Of a stretch of DNA of 64,000 bases, positions 35,124 through 43,346 are shown piece by piece. Within the stretch, counting starts at the first letter, position 1, and every line of letters begins with the position of its first letter. The notes under the pieces were generated by a model. The model had not been told where the DNA came from, did no database searches, and was given only the letters and a program-made list of their open reading frames with translations. The DNA comes from Tissierella praeacuta DSM 18095 (GTDB lineage: Bacteria; Bacillota; Clostridia; Tissierellales; Tissierellaceae), in assembly GCF_900128955.1 (NCBI RefSeq), contig NZ_FQTY01000003.1, positions 207,373-271,372 of the forward strand, in the 5' to 3' direction. The position numbers and the translations under genes were made by a program.

Positions 35124-36734
35124 ATGAGTAAAAAAAGTAATTTTTTGAGGGGAGCTGCTATTTTAGGTATAGCTGGAGTGATTGTAAAGATTCTAGGGGC
35201 TATATATAGATTACCTTTATCCAATATAATAAAATCTGAGGGTATGGGATATTATCAGACAGCATATCCCTTGTACACCTTATTGCTTACTATATCAACA
35301 GCAGGTTTTCCAATAGCTATAGCTAAATTAGTGTCGGAAAGAAGGGCAATAGGAGACTTTAAAGGAGCTTATAAAGTATTTAAAGTTACACTTATGGGGC
35401 TTTTTATAGGAGGGTTACTTACAGCACTATTTGTGTATTTTACGGCGGATATAATAGTGGAAAAATCAGGAAATAGTAATGCTTACTATGCCTTAATTGC
35501 TTTAGTACCAGCTTTATTCTTTGTACCTATTATGTCAGCTTTCAGAGGTTTTTTTCAAGGACATCAATTAATGACACCTACGGCTTTATCGCAAATAACG
35601 GAACAATTTTTTAGGGTAGCATCTGGTTTATTATTAACTTACCTATTATTAGATAAAGGTATACCTATAGCCGCAGGAGGTGCTTCTTTTGGTGGATCTA
35701 TAGGAGCTATGGTAGGTGCCCTTACAGTGATTCTTATTTACTTTCATAGAAGAAAGGGAATTATTGGAGAGCTAGATAAAAGTATAATTATAGAAGAATA
35801 TGAAGTAAAACATATTATAAAAGATCTTCTTATAATTGCTATTCCAATTACATTAGGTGCTGCCATAGTTCCCATAATGGATACAATAGATGTTATGATT
35901 GTATTAAATAGGCTTCAACTCATAGGATATACAGAAAAACAGGCAAATGCTTTATATGGTAATTTAAAGGGAATGGCACAAACCTTAATTAATTTGCCTC
36001 AAGTGTTTTCTATAGCTATATCAATGAGTTTAGTACCTGCAATATCCGATGCAAATGCTAGAAAAAATAAGAAGGAAATAGAATCCATTATTTCCTCAGG
36101 AATTAGAATTACTTTGCTAATAGGCTTACCTTGTGCTTTTGGTTTATTTGTATTGGCAAGGCCTATAATTGAATTACTATATTATAATAATGATATAGAA
36201 ACCATAGTTAATGTTAGCAATTCTTTATCTATTTTATCTTTTAGTGTAATATTTTTGACCATAGTTCAAACCTTGTCTGCTATATTGCAAGGATTAGGTA
36301 GACCAGGGCTGCCAGCAAGAAACTTATTTATTGGTGCAGTAGTTAAAATTATACTTTCATATACATTAACAATTATACCAAGTATAAATATTTATGGTGC
36401 AGCAATATCTACTGTTGTAGCATTTGGAATTGCAACTGTTTTGGATTTAATAAGTGTAATAAAATATGCTAAAATAAGGTTAAGTGTTAAAGACATATTT
36501 ATCAAGCCATTTATTGCATCTTTTGGTATGGCAATAGCAGCCTTTGGTTCTTATATATTTTTAATGGATATTATAAGACCTAAATTAGCAACTATAGTAT
36601 CTATATTAATAGGTGCAATTTTATATGGATTACTTTTAATTGTAACGGGTTCTATTACTGAAGAAGATTTGATTTTATTGCCTAAAGGTGATAAGATAGG
36701 GAAAAAAATAAATAGATTTAAGTTAATTAAGTAG
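35124..36734 (+). CDS. SpoVB/YabM-like polysaccharide (lipid-linked) flippase
   Basis: Multi-pass membrane protein of the MOP/MATE-like exporter superfamily, with about 14 hydrophobic helices over 536 residues. Characteristic start FLRGAAILGIAGVIVKILGAIYRLPL and LYTLLLTISTAGFPIAIAKLVSE, then AFRGFFQGHQLMTPTALSQITEQF and ILQGLGRPGLPARNL. Relatives move lipid-linked precursors during cortex or wall synthesis. Position between spoVT and mazG matches Bacillus yabM. AGGGGG precedes the ATG. Confidence 0.9.
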   Translation: MSKKSNFLRGAAILGIAGVIVKILGAIYRLPLSNIIKSEGMGYYQTAYPLYTLLLTISTAGFPIAIAKLVSERRAIGDFKGAYKVFKVTLMGLFIGGLLTALFVYFTADIIVEKSGNSNAYYALIALVPALFFVPIMSAFRGFFQGHQLMTPTALSQITEQFFRVASGLLLTYLLLDKGIPIAAGGASFGGSIGAMVGALTVILIYFHRRKGIIGELDKSIIIEEYEVKHIIKDLLIIAIPITLGAAIVPIMDTIDVMIVLNRLQLIGYTEKQANALYGNLKGMAQTLINLPQVFSIAISMSLVPAISDANARKNKKEIESIISSGIRITLLIGLPCAFGLFVLARPIIELLYYNNDIETIVNVSNSLSILSFSVIFLTIVQTLSAILQGLGRPGLPARNLFIGAVVKIILSYTLTIIPSINIYGAAISTVVAFGIATVLDLISVIKYAKIRLSVKDIFIKPFIASFGMAIAAFGSYIFLMDIIRPKLATIVSILIGAILYGLLLIVTGSITEEDLILLPKGDKIGKKINRFKLIK

Positions 36735-36760
36735 TTAACGTATTATAAAGGAGAAAGGTT

Positions 36761-38221
36761 ATGGGAAAAATATATGTAATAGGATTGGGACCAGGAAGTA
36801 TAGATTCTCTTACTTTAGGTGCAATAAATAGGATAAACTCTGGTGATAAGAATTTTTTAAGGACAGAGAAACATCCAACTGTCAAGTATTTTATAGATAA
36901 TAACATTCCGTATAAGTCTTATGATTTTCTATATGATAATGAGGACAGTTTTCACAAGCTTTATGAAAAAATTGCGGAGGACCTAATTGAAGAATCAAAG
37001 AAGTATTTAAGTATAAATTATTTTGTACCTGGGAATCCTTTAGTTGCTGAGAAAACTGTAGAAATTTTAATAGATAAAAATATAGATATAGAAATAATAT
37101 CTGGAATGAGTTTTATTGAACCAATGATTGAACTAATCCGTCGAGATCCAATTAATGGTCTTAAAATAGTTAATGGAGAAGAATTTGATATTTTAATGGT
37201 AGATATTAACATAGATATGATAATTACACAGGTATATAATTATAGAATATTATCTGAAATTAAGCTTATACTATCAGAGATCTATGGTGATGAACATGAA
37301 ATATATTTAATTCATAGTGCAGGTATAGAAGAAGATGAGAAAAAACTCTATATACCTATATATGAATTAGATAGGGTAAAGGAAGTTGGACCTTTAACTA
37401 GTATTTTTGTCCCAAAAATGGATAATAACCCTAAGAAAGTTTTTGATTTTAATGATTTATTGGGTATAATGAAAGTGTTAAGGTCACAAAATGGTTGCCC
37501 TTGGGATATGGAGCAGACACATGAATCTATACGTCAATCAGTAATCGAGGAAGCCTATGAAGTAGTTGATGCAATTGATAAGGGTGATATAGACAGTATT
37601 ATTGAAGAATTGGGAGATTTGCTACTTCAAGTTATATTTCATTCACAAATCGCATTTGATGAAGGGGAGTTTAATATATATGATATAACTTCAGCACTTG
37701 GCAGCAAATTAATTTATAGACATCCGCATGTTTTTTTGAAAAAAAGTGTGGAAAACTCGGAAGAAGTAGTATATAATTGGAATATGCTAAAATATGCCAA
37801 GCGAAATATCACTAAGTTTACAGATAAACTGAAGGATATACCTAGGTTACCAGCTCTTATGACTAGCTTTAAAATTCAAGAAAAAGCAGCAGAAATCGGA
37901 TTTGATTGGGATAATATCGAAGGACCATTAAATAAGGTAATAGAAGAGCATCAAGAAGTATTAGAAGCCATAGAGAAATTTGGAGGTGGTGATGAAAGAA
38001 CAGAGGAAGAAGTGGGAGATTTGCTCTTTGCTATAGTTAATCTATCAAGATTTTTAAATATAAATCCTGAGATAGCCTTAAATAGAACTATAAATAAGTT
38101 TATTAATCGATTTGAGTTTATGGAAGAAAAACTGGAAGGTCTTGGCAAAAAATTTGAAGAAATAACTTTAGAAGAAATGGATGAACTATGGAATGAAGCA
38201 AAAATACATAAAATCCATTAA
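36761..38221 (+). CDS. mazG: MazG-type nucleoside triphosphate pyrophosphohydrolase fused to a tetrapyrrole-methylase-like domain (YabN)
   Basis: The N-terminal part (about 1-220) resembles SAM-dependent tetrapyrrole methylases (YVIGLGPGSIDSLTLGA, FVPGNPLVAEKTVEIL). The C-terminal part has two MazG repeats: NGCPWDMEQTHESIRQ, EEAYEVVDAI and EELGDLLLQVIFHS (metal-binding EExxE), then a degenerate second copy ending EEVGDLLFAIVNLSRF. Likely removes aberrant NTPs; the role of the methylase part is unknown. 486 residues as in Bacillus YabN. AAAGGAGAAAGG precedes the ATG. Confidence 0.94.
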   Translation: MGKIYVIGLGPGSIDSLTLGAINRINSGDKNFLRTEKHPTVKYFIDNNIPYKSYDFLYDNEDSFHKLYEKIAEDLIEESKKYLSINYFVPGNPLVAEKTVEILIDKNIDIEIISGMSFIEPMIELIRRDPINGLKIVNGEEFDILMVDINIDMIITQVYNYRILSEIKLILSEIYGDEHEIYLIHSAGIEEDEKKLYIPIYELDRVKEVGPLTSIFVPKMDNNPKKVFDFNDLLGIMKVLRSQNGCPWDMEQTHESIRQSVIEEAYEVVDAIDKGDIDSIIEELGDLLLQVIFHSQIAFDEGEFNIYDITSALGSKLIYRHPHVFLKKSVENSEEVVYNWNMLKYAKRNITKFTDKLKDIPRLPALMTSFKIQEKAAEIGFDWDNIEGPLNKVIEEHQEVLEAIEKFGGGDERTEEEVGDLLFAIVNLSRFLNINPEIALNRTINKFINRFEFMEEKLEGLGKKFEEITLEEMDELWNEAKIHKIH

Positions 38222-38247
38222 AATGCTAACAATTATATAATAAAAGA

Positions 38248-38272
38248 AGGATTTTTCAAATTTATATAGAAT
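38248..38272 (+). promoter_or_regulatory. Sigma-H-type promoter of hup
   Basis: AGGA (38248-38251), 17 bases, GAAT (38269-38272) in the context GAAGGATTTTT ... ATATAGAATTA. Same geometry as at spoVG and divIC. Confidence 0.6.
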
Positions 38273-38312
38273 TATTTATTGAAAAAATAAAAACTATGAG
38301 GAGGAATTTATT

Positions 38313-38591
38313 ATGAACAAAGCTGAATTAGTAGCAAGCATAGCAGAGAAAAGTAACTTAACTAAAAAAGATGCAGAAGGTGCATTAAATGCATTTATGA
38401 AAACAGTAGAAGAAACATTGGCACAAGGAGAAAAAGTACAACTTGTTGGTTTTGGTACTTTCGAAGTAAGAGAAAGAAAAGCTAGAGAAGGTAGAAATCC
38501 TAGAAACCCAGAAGAAGTAATTAAAATAGCAGCGTCAAAGGCTCCAGTATTTAAAGCAGGAAAAGCTTTAAAAGAAATAGTAAACAAATAA
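38313..38591 (+). CDS. hup: DNA-binding protein HU
   Basis: Histone-like nucleoid protein that bends DNA as a dimer. 92 residues, typical: [41 protein letters not shown] with the intercalating-proline arm (RNPRNPEE), and [20 protein letters not shown] precedes the ATG. In Bacillus the gene is elsewhere; in Clostridia it often sits here between mazG and the S4 gene. Its own promoter and terminator make it a separate unit. Confidence 0.97.
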   Translation: MNKAELVASIAEKSNLTKKDAEGALNAFMKTVEETLAQGEKVQLVGFGTFEVRERKAREGRNPRNPEEVIKIAASKAPVFKAGKALKEIVNK

Positions 38592-38593
38592 TG

Positions 38594-38620
38594 AAATCAG
38601 GTCTTTGACCTGATTTTTTT
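38594..38620 (+). terminator. Terminator of hup
   Basis: AAATCAGGTC (38594-38603), TTT loop, GACCTGATTT (38607-38616) and a run of T. The next gene's AGGAGG begins 5 bases later. Confidence 0.93.
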
Positions 38621-38635
38621 ATCAGGAGGATAAAG

Positions 38636-38878
38636 ATGAGAATTGATAAGTATCTAAAAAATGCGAGGATAATAAAAAGAAGAACTATAGCAAAAGAAGC
38701 ATGTGAGCAAGGTAGAGTATTTATAAATGAAAAACAAGCAAAACCAGGAGACGAAGTTAAAATTGATGATACAATAAAGATAAATTTTGGCAATGAATCT
38801 ATGAAGATTCAAGTATTGGGTATAGCTGATAATGTAAAAAAAGATAATGCAATAGAATTATATAAGAAGATAGAATAA
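38636..38878 (+). CDS. rqcP: S4-domain RNA-binding protein RqcP (YabO/Hsp15-like)
   Basis: 80-residue S4 protein that with RqcH adds alanine tails to stalled nascent chains on 50S subunits in Firmicutes. S4 motif MRIDKYLKNARIIKRRTIAKEACEQGRVFINEKQAKPGDEV. TCAGGAGGATAA precedes the ATG. Placed between hup and yabP as in the Bacillus yabO-yabP pair. Confidence 0.93.
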   Translation: MRIDKYLKNARIIKRRTIAKEACEQGRVFINEKQAKPGDEVKIDDTIKINFGNESMKIQVLGIADNVKKDNAIELYKKIE

Positions 38879-38906
38879 AGACTTTGTAATAAAAGTCTTT
38901 TTTTTC
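38877..38906 (+). terminator. Terminator of rqcP
   Basis: AAAGACTTT (38877-38885) / AAAGTCTTT (38892-38900) with a run of T, starting in the stop codon. Confidence 0.9.
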
Positions 38907-38944
38907 TCATAGATATTATTAGTTGAAAAATTGGAGGGATAGAG

Positions 38945-39223
38945 ATGACTGAAAATAAAATCAAAATTAGAAATCAAAATATAATGGTTGAAGATAGGGA
39001 GAAAATGACAGTGACAGGAGTAGAGCAAGTAGAAAGTTTTAATGATAATACAATTATTTTAACTACAGTAAAAGGTGGAATGACAATAAAGGGGGAGGGA
39101 TTAAATATAGCTAAATTAAATTTAGATGATGGTAGTGTAAAAATAGAGGGAAAGATTAATGGGGTAAACTATATGAATAAAGAAGGAACTCCAAAGAATA
39201 TAATGGGGAAAATATTTAAATAA
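38945..39223 (+). CDS. yabP: Sporulation protein YabP
   Basis: 92-residue member of the YabP/YqfC family, made in the mother cell and needed for normal spore coat/cortex formation. All-beta profile with repeated short strands (MTVTGVEQVESFNDNTIILTT, MTIKGEGLNIAKLNLDDGSVKIEGKI). TTGGAGGGA precedes the ATG. 20 bases from yabQ, so one unit. The exact biochemical role is not known. Confidence 0.92.
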   Translation: MTENKIKIRNQNIMVEDREKMTVTGVEQVESFNDNTIILTTVKGGMTIKGEGLNIAKLNLDDGSVKIEGKINGVNYMNKEGTPKNIMGKIFK

Positions 39224-39243
39224 ATTTATTTGAGGAGAAGAAT

Positions 39244-39711
39244 ATGGATACTTCACTAATGGTGGAATTATATATTTTTTTGACGGCTGCTTATGGAGGG
39301 TTAATAGCTGGTTTTATTTATGATATATATAAAACAGTAAGATATTTTTCTAAACCTAGCAAGATTGTTACTTATATAGAAGATATTTTGTTTTGGACGA
39401 TTATTGCTTCTGTATTTTTTTTCATTCTCATAAAGATTAACTGGGGAGAAATACGAGGATATATTATACTTGGATTTATCATAGGTGCTTTTATATATTT
39501 AAAGATATTTAGTAAATTTATCTACCCTATTTGCATAAAAGTTGGACGAATTGTACGGGAGATTATAAAAAGGATTGTCTACTTGGTTTTTTATCCAATT
39601 AAATTTTTCAAAAGTAAATCCTTGCCAACCGTAAGAAAGATGAAAAAAATTTCTATAGAGCTTGCAAAACAAAGGGAAAAGTATAAAAAAATAATTTCTA
39701 CAAAAAAATAA
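39244..39711 (+). CDS. yabQ: Spore cortex biosynthesis protein YabQ
   Basis: 155-residue integral membrane protein needed for cortex synthesis, expected in the outer forespore membrane. Three to four hydrophobic segments: LYIFLTAAYGGLIAGFIYDI, DILFWTIIASVFFFILI, GYIILGFIIGAFIYLKIF and a weaker one near VYLVFYPI, followed by a basic tail. GAGGAG precedes the ATG. Pairs with yabP as in Bacillus. Confidence 0.93.
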   Translation: MDTSLMVELYIFLTAAYGGLIAGFIYDIYKTVRYFSKPSKIVTYIEDILFWTIIASVFFFILIKINWGEIRGYIILGFIIGAFIYLKIFSKFIYPICIKVGRIVREIIKRIVYLVFYPIKFFKSKSLPTVRKMKKISIELAKQREKYKKIISTKK

Positions 39712-39737
39712 AGGAGTTTTTAAATTTTTGTAGAATA
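39711..39737 (+). promoter_or_regulatory. Sigma-H-type promoter of divIC
   Basis: AAGGAGTTTTTAAATTTTTG then TAGAATACTA: AGGA (39712-39715), 17 bases, GAAT (39733-39736). Nearly identical to the spoVG promoter, and it begins at the end of yabQ. Confidence 0.65.
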
Positions 39738-39759
39738 CTATATATTAGGTGGTGATACT

Positions 39760-40086
39760 ATGGAGAAAAAGAGAAAAAAGAAAAAACTGAAGCTAAGACA
39801 TATAATAATTTGTTTTTTATTTGGATATTTAGGACTTATTTTTTGGAATCAAAGGACTTTAATGAAAAGATTAGAAACTAAGAAACAAGCCATCGAAACA
39901 GAGGTGAAAACATTAGAAATGGAGATAGAAGGTTTAAATAAGGAAATAGAAGATAGTGATAGTTTACAATTTGTAGAAAAGGTAGCAAGAGATGAACTTG
40001 GAATGGTAAAACCTAGGGAAATTATATATATAGATAAAAACAAAAAGAAAAACCCGTTTTTAGGGACTTTAAAAAAGCATAACTAA
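39760..40086 (+). CDS. divIC: Septum formation initiator / cell division protein DivIC
   Basis: Bitopic division protein, part of the DivIB-FtsL-DivIC complex. A very basic cytosolic tail (MEKKRKKKKLKLRH), one membrane helix (IIICFLFGYLGLIFW), then a coiled coil (LETKKQAIETEVKTLEMEIEG...) and the conserved end VARDELGMVKPREIIYI. 108 residues. AGGTGGTG precedes the ATG. Confidence 0.94.
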   Translation: MEKKRKKKKLKLRHIIICFLFGYLGLIFWNQRTLMKRLETKKQAIETEVKTLEMEIEGLNKEIEDSDSLQFVEKVARDELGMVKPREIIYIDKNKKKNPFLGTLKKHN

Positions 40087-40154
40087 TTGACATTAAAAGA
40101 TTTCTAATATATACTGAATTAAGAAAACTATTTTTAAGGAGGAATCATTAATTT

Positions 40155-40574
40155 ATGCCGGTATCTGTAGGAGATGTAGTTGATGGTACTGTTACAGGGA
40201 TAACAAACTTTGGAGCTTTTATTCAACTACCAGAAGGGAAAAGTGGACTTGTTCATATTTCAGAGATATCACACGATTATGTAGAGAAAGTAAGTGATCA
40301 TTTAAAGAAGGATCAAAAAGTTAGGGTTAAGATTTTATCAATTTCAAATGAGGGGAAAATTAGTCTTTCAATTAGACAAGCAAAGCCTAAGACCACAAAA
40401 CCAGTTGAAATTGAGTGGAATAAACCAGATGATAAACAGAAGTATATGTCCTTTGAAGATAAGATAAATAAGTTTTTAAAGGATAGTAGTGAGAAACAAG
40501 AACAACTGAAAACAAGAGATAGTAGAAGAAGCAATAGTATGAAACAAAAGAAAATGAGTGGGATAGAGTTATAA
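40155..40574 (+). CDS. yabR: S1-domain RNA-binding protein YabR
   Basis: General-stress-13/YabR-type S1 protein. The N-terminal S1 domain (about 1-75) reads VGDVVDGTVTGITNFGAFIQL, GLVHISEISHDYV and VKILSISNEGKISLSI. A Lys/Gln-rich tail of about 60 residues follows. Probably ribosome- or RNA-associated; precise role unknown. AAGGAGG lies upstream of the ATG. Between divIC and spoIIE as in Bacillus. Confidence 0.93.
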   Translation: MPVSVGDVVDGTVTGITNFGAFIQLPEGKSGLVHISEISHDYVEKVSDHLKKDQKVRVKILSISNEGKISLSIRQAKPKTTKPVEIEWNKPDDKQKYMSFEDKINKFLKDSSEKQEQLKTRDSRRSNSMKQKKMSGIEL

Positions 40575-40600
40575 AACCGGTATTAACCGGTTTTTATTTT
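40573..40600 (+). terminator. Terminator of yabR
   Basis: AAAACCGGT (40573-40581), ATTA loop, ACCGGTTTT (40586-40594) and Ts. Confidence 0.92.
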
Positions 40601-40786
40601 TGTTTATTGCTAAAAAGCTACAAAATTAGACATTTAATAGAAAATATATAACTTAAGGAAGCAAAGGTTGAAAATACAATGATTGCTCCTTAAAGTAAAG
40701 AATATTAAGGTTTGTTTAGGAAAACTTAAGGTTATAGTATAAACCAATGATTTATGTCTAAAGTTTCTTAAAACCTACTGCCTAGA

Positions 40787-40835
40787 ATTGACAAATTATT
40801 AGGACTTGTTTTGTTAGTATTTAATTAAATACTAA
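40787..40835 (+). promoter_or_regulatory. Spo0A-type promoter of spoIIE with a palindrome over the start region
   Basis: -35 TTGACA (40788-40793) and -10-like TAGTAT (40815-40820) are 21 bases apart. ATTGACAAA (40787-40795) matches the reverse Spo0A box TTYGACAAA at 8 of 9 positions and overlaps the -35. Bacillus spoIIE and spoIIG also use overlong spacers activated by Spo0A. A perfect 22-bp palindrome (40814-40835, half TTAGTATTTAA) covers the -10 and start point. Confidence 0.65.
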
Positions 40836-40852
40836 TAACAGGAGTGATTTTT

Positions 40853-43180
40853 ATGATGAGGACTGATTCTTTAATTACTAAAAGGCATTGGTACAATATA
40901 GGATTTGAAGTGGATAGTAGTGCAGTAATAATTATGATTATGGGTTTTTTTCTAGCTAGAGTAAATATACTAAATAAATTGACTCCCTTTGGATTTGCAT
41001 TTCTAGCTTCATACCTTATAATGAAAAATTTAAACATTCATCTACTTATAGCTGTAATAGTAGGTACTCTATCACTACAAGGAATAAAAGGCATAAGTTA
41101 TATTTCTTCATATATTTTAATTTATACATTTTTCACTGTATTTAAAAAAGAAAAAACTTATTCTTTATTAAAGGCAGCTGTAGTATCTGCTTTTATATTT
41201 ACAGGATTTAGAAGTCTAGGGATTTTATTTAGCAATACAATATTTATATATGATTTATTTATGATTATATTTGAAGGAGTAGTAGTTTTTACTATGATTT
41301 ATATTTTTTCATTTAGTATTCCTATAGAAGAAATTAGAGGGGCAAATCTAAATAATGAAAAAATGATTTGCTCATTTATTACTTTAGCACTGACTTTAGC
41401 AGGGATTAAGAATATCTCAGTAATGGGAGTTGAAGTTAAAAACTTAGTTTGTATAGCTGTAATACTACATTTGTCCTATAATTATGGAGCATTTTTAGGT
41501 GGTACTATAGGGATAATTCTAGGAATGGTAACATATATATCACACCCCGAGATGCCTTTTATCATAGGTATATTTGGAATTACGGGGCTTTTAGCTGGAA
41601 TATTTAAGGATTTAGGAATCTTTGGTTCAGTTTTAGGATTTTTTCTAGGAAATGGGATTATCTCTTTTTATATAAATGGGTTAGGAACTTCCTTTTTAAA
41701 TTTTAAAGAAATAATATTAGCATCATTATTCTTTTTAATAACTGCGGAAAAGATGAATTTTGAAATATCTGAACTATTGACAGTTGATTTTGATTTAAAA
41801 AAAGAATATGCAGAGAAGAAGGATGAGGTTGTAGTCAAAAAACTAAATAGGATGTCAGAGCTATTTAATAATCTAAGCAGCACTTTTAAGGAATCGGCAG
41901 AAGAAAAGGATTTTTATTTTACAAATGAAGTATATAGCATGGTAGATGGCATAGCCAACAATATTTGTACAAACTGCTCTAAATATGAAGAATGTTGGGA
42001 AAAAAATTATTATAAATCCTATCAAAATTTTTTCAACTTAGTAGGTCTTGTTGAGATGAATGGAATTGATAATGAAATGGTTTATTCAGAAGCCAATAGT
42101 TTTTGCATTAGGGGAAGAGAAATAATCGAAACAATTGATAGGGCTGTGGAAAGATCCACATTAAATTACAACTGGCAATTAAGATTAAGAGAAAGTAGAA
42201 TTTTGTTATCAGAGCAGTTAGAAGGTATTAGTAAGGCCATAGAAGATATGACAGCTAATCTTTATACCAACTCTACCTTTAACAAAGAGATTGAAGAAGG
42301 TTTGTATAAGGATTTGAAAAATAATAGAATAGATATAAAGGATATTTCTGTTTTGCAAATGGGAGAAGAAGATTTTGAGATATATATAGATTTAAATACC
42401 CCTATGGATGTGAATAATAGATTAGAAACAATTATATCACAAAGTTTAGGTTTTTCAGTAGCAAGTGATACTAGTTTCAATAGCATATCTAGTAGGAAGC
42501 AAAGATTTAAACTTTTAAAATCCAATAGATTCAGTGCCATAACTAAAATGGCAACAATGGGAAATTCGGAGAATAAAATATCTGGTGATAACTTCACATT
42601 TGGGGAAATTGATAATATTCATTATTCTGCATTAAGTGATGGAATGGGTATAGGAAGAAAGGCTAATGAGGAAAGCAAGGTAGCGATTTCTCTTTTAGAA
42701 AAACTTATGGAAGCAAATATAGATAAGGATATAATACTAAAAACTATAAATTCTGTATTAAGGACAAAATCCAATGATGAGATATTTACAACATTAGATC
42801 TTTCTTTTATAGATTTATATTTAGGAAAACTGCAGATGATTAAGTCTGGTGCACCGGCAACGTTTATAAAGAAAAGGGATAGAGTGGAAATAATTAATTC
42901 AAGGACATTGCCTGTAGGAATATTAAAGGAAATAGATTTTAACTTATATGAAGAATATATTGAAGATGGAGATATTATCATTATGGTTTCAGATGGGGTT
43001 TTAGATGCAAATAGATATATAGATAATTCAGAAGCTTGGTTGAAAGATATTATAACTAAAATAGATAGTATTAATCCCCAAGTTATAGCCAATGAAATAA
43101 TAAAAGAAGCTAGTAATGTAGTATTGAATACTAGGGACGATATGACAGTCTTAGTAACAAAGGTTTGGAAAAACATATAG
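40853..43180 (+). CDS. spoIIE: Stage II sporulation protein E, PP2C phosphatase
   Basis: Dephosphorylates SpoIIAA to switch on sigma-F in the forespore and localises with FtsZ at the polar septum. N-terminal membrane domain of about ten helices (approx. 25-310), a central region with a Cys motif (NICTNCSKYEECWEK), and a C-terminal PP2C domain with SDGMGIGRKANEES, IKSGAPATFIKKRD, MVSDGVLDA and TRDDMTVLV. ATG 40853 follows CAGGAG by about eight bases, giving 775 residues; an in-frame GTG at 40844 overlaps that site. 252 non-coding bases precede the start and hold the Spo0A-type promoter. Confidence 0.96.
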   Translation: MMRTDSLITKRHWYNIGFEVDSSAVIIMIMGFFLARVNILNKLTPFGFAFLASYLIMKNLNIHLLIAVIVGTLSLQGIKGISYISSYILIYTFFTVFKKEKTYSLLKAAVVSAFIFTGFRSLGILFSNTIFIYDLFMIIFEGVVVFTMIYIFSFSIPIEEIRGANLNNEKMICSFITLALTLAGIKNISVMGVEVKNLVCIAVILHLSYNYGAFLGGTIGIILGMVTYISHPEMPFIIGIFGITGLLAGIFKDLGIFGSVLGFFLGNGIISFYINGLGTSFLNFKEIILASLFFLITAEKMNFEISELLTVDFDLKKEYAEKKDEVVVKKLNRMSELFNNLSSTFKESAEEKDFYFTNEVYSMVDGIANNICTNCSKYEECWEKNYYKSYQNFFNLVGLVEMNGIDNEMVYSEANSFCIRGREIIETIDRAVERSTLNYNWQLRLRESRILLSEQLEGISKAIEDMTANLYTNSTFNKEIEEGLYKDLKNNRIDIKDISVLQMGEEDFEIYIDLNTPMDVNNRLETIISQSLGFSVASDTSFNSISSRKQRFKLLKSNRFSAITKMATMGNSENKISGDNFTFGEIDNIHYSALSDGMGIGRKANEESKVAISLLEKLMEANIDKDIILKTINSVLRTKSNDEIFTTLDLSFIDLYLGKLQMIKSGAPATFIKKRDRVEIINSRTLPVGILKEIDFNLYEEYIEDGDIIIMVSDGVLDANRYIDNSEAWLKDIITKIDSINPQVIANEIIKEASNVVLNTRDDMTVLVTKVWKNI

Positions 43181-43236
43181 GGCAGTGGATAGCTAGGGGT
43201 TTATAGTTAATAGTATTTATATTTCTTCCCTAGTTT

Positions 43237-43278
43237 AAGGTTGCAATAAATAAAAATTTATTGCAACCTTAAATTTTG
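43237..43278 (+). terminator. Terminator of spoIIE
   Basis: Perfect 15-bp stem 43237-43251 / 43256-43270 (AAGGTTGCAATAAAT / ATTTATTGCAACCTT), then AAATTTTG. Confidence 0.88.
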
Positions 43279-43308
43279 TTGACAATTAGGTTATAATAAA
43301 GATATAGT
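43279..43308 (+). promoter_or_regulatory. Promoter of tilS-hpt
   Basis: -35 TTGACA (43279-43284), 18-base spacer, -10 TATAGT (43303-43308). Confidence 0.7.
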
Positions 43309-43346
43309 TGACATTGGTTTAGTAAATAAATTATAGGGTGATTGTT

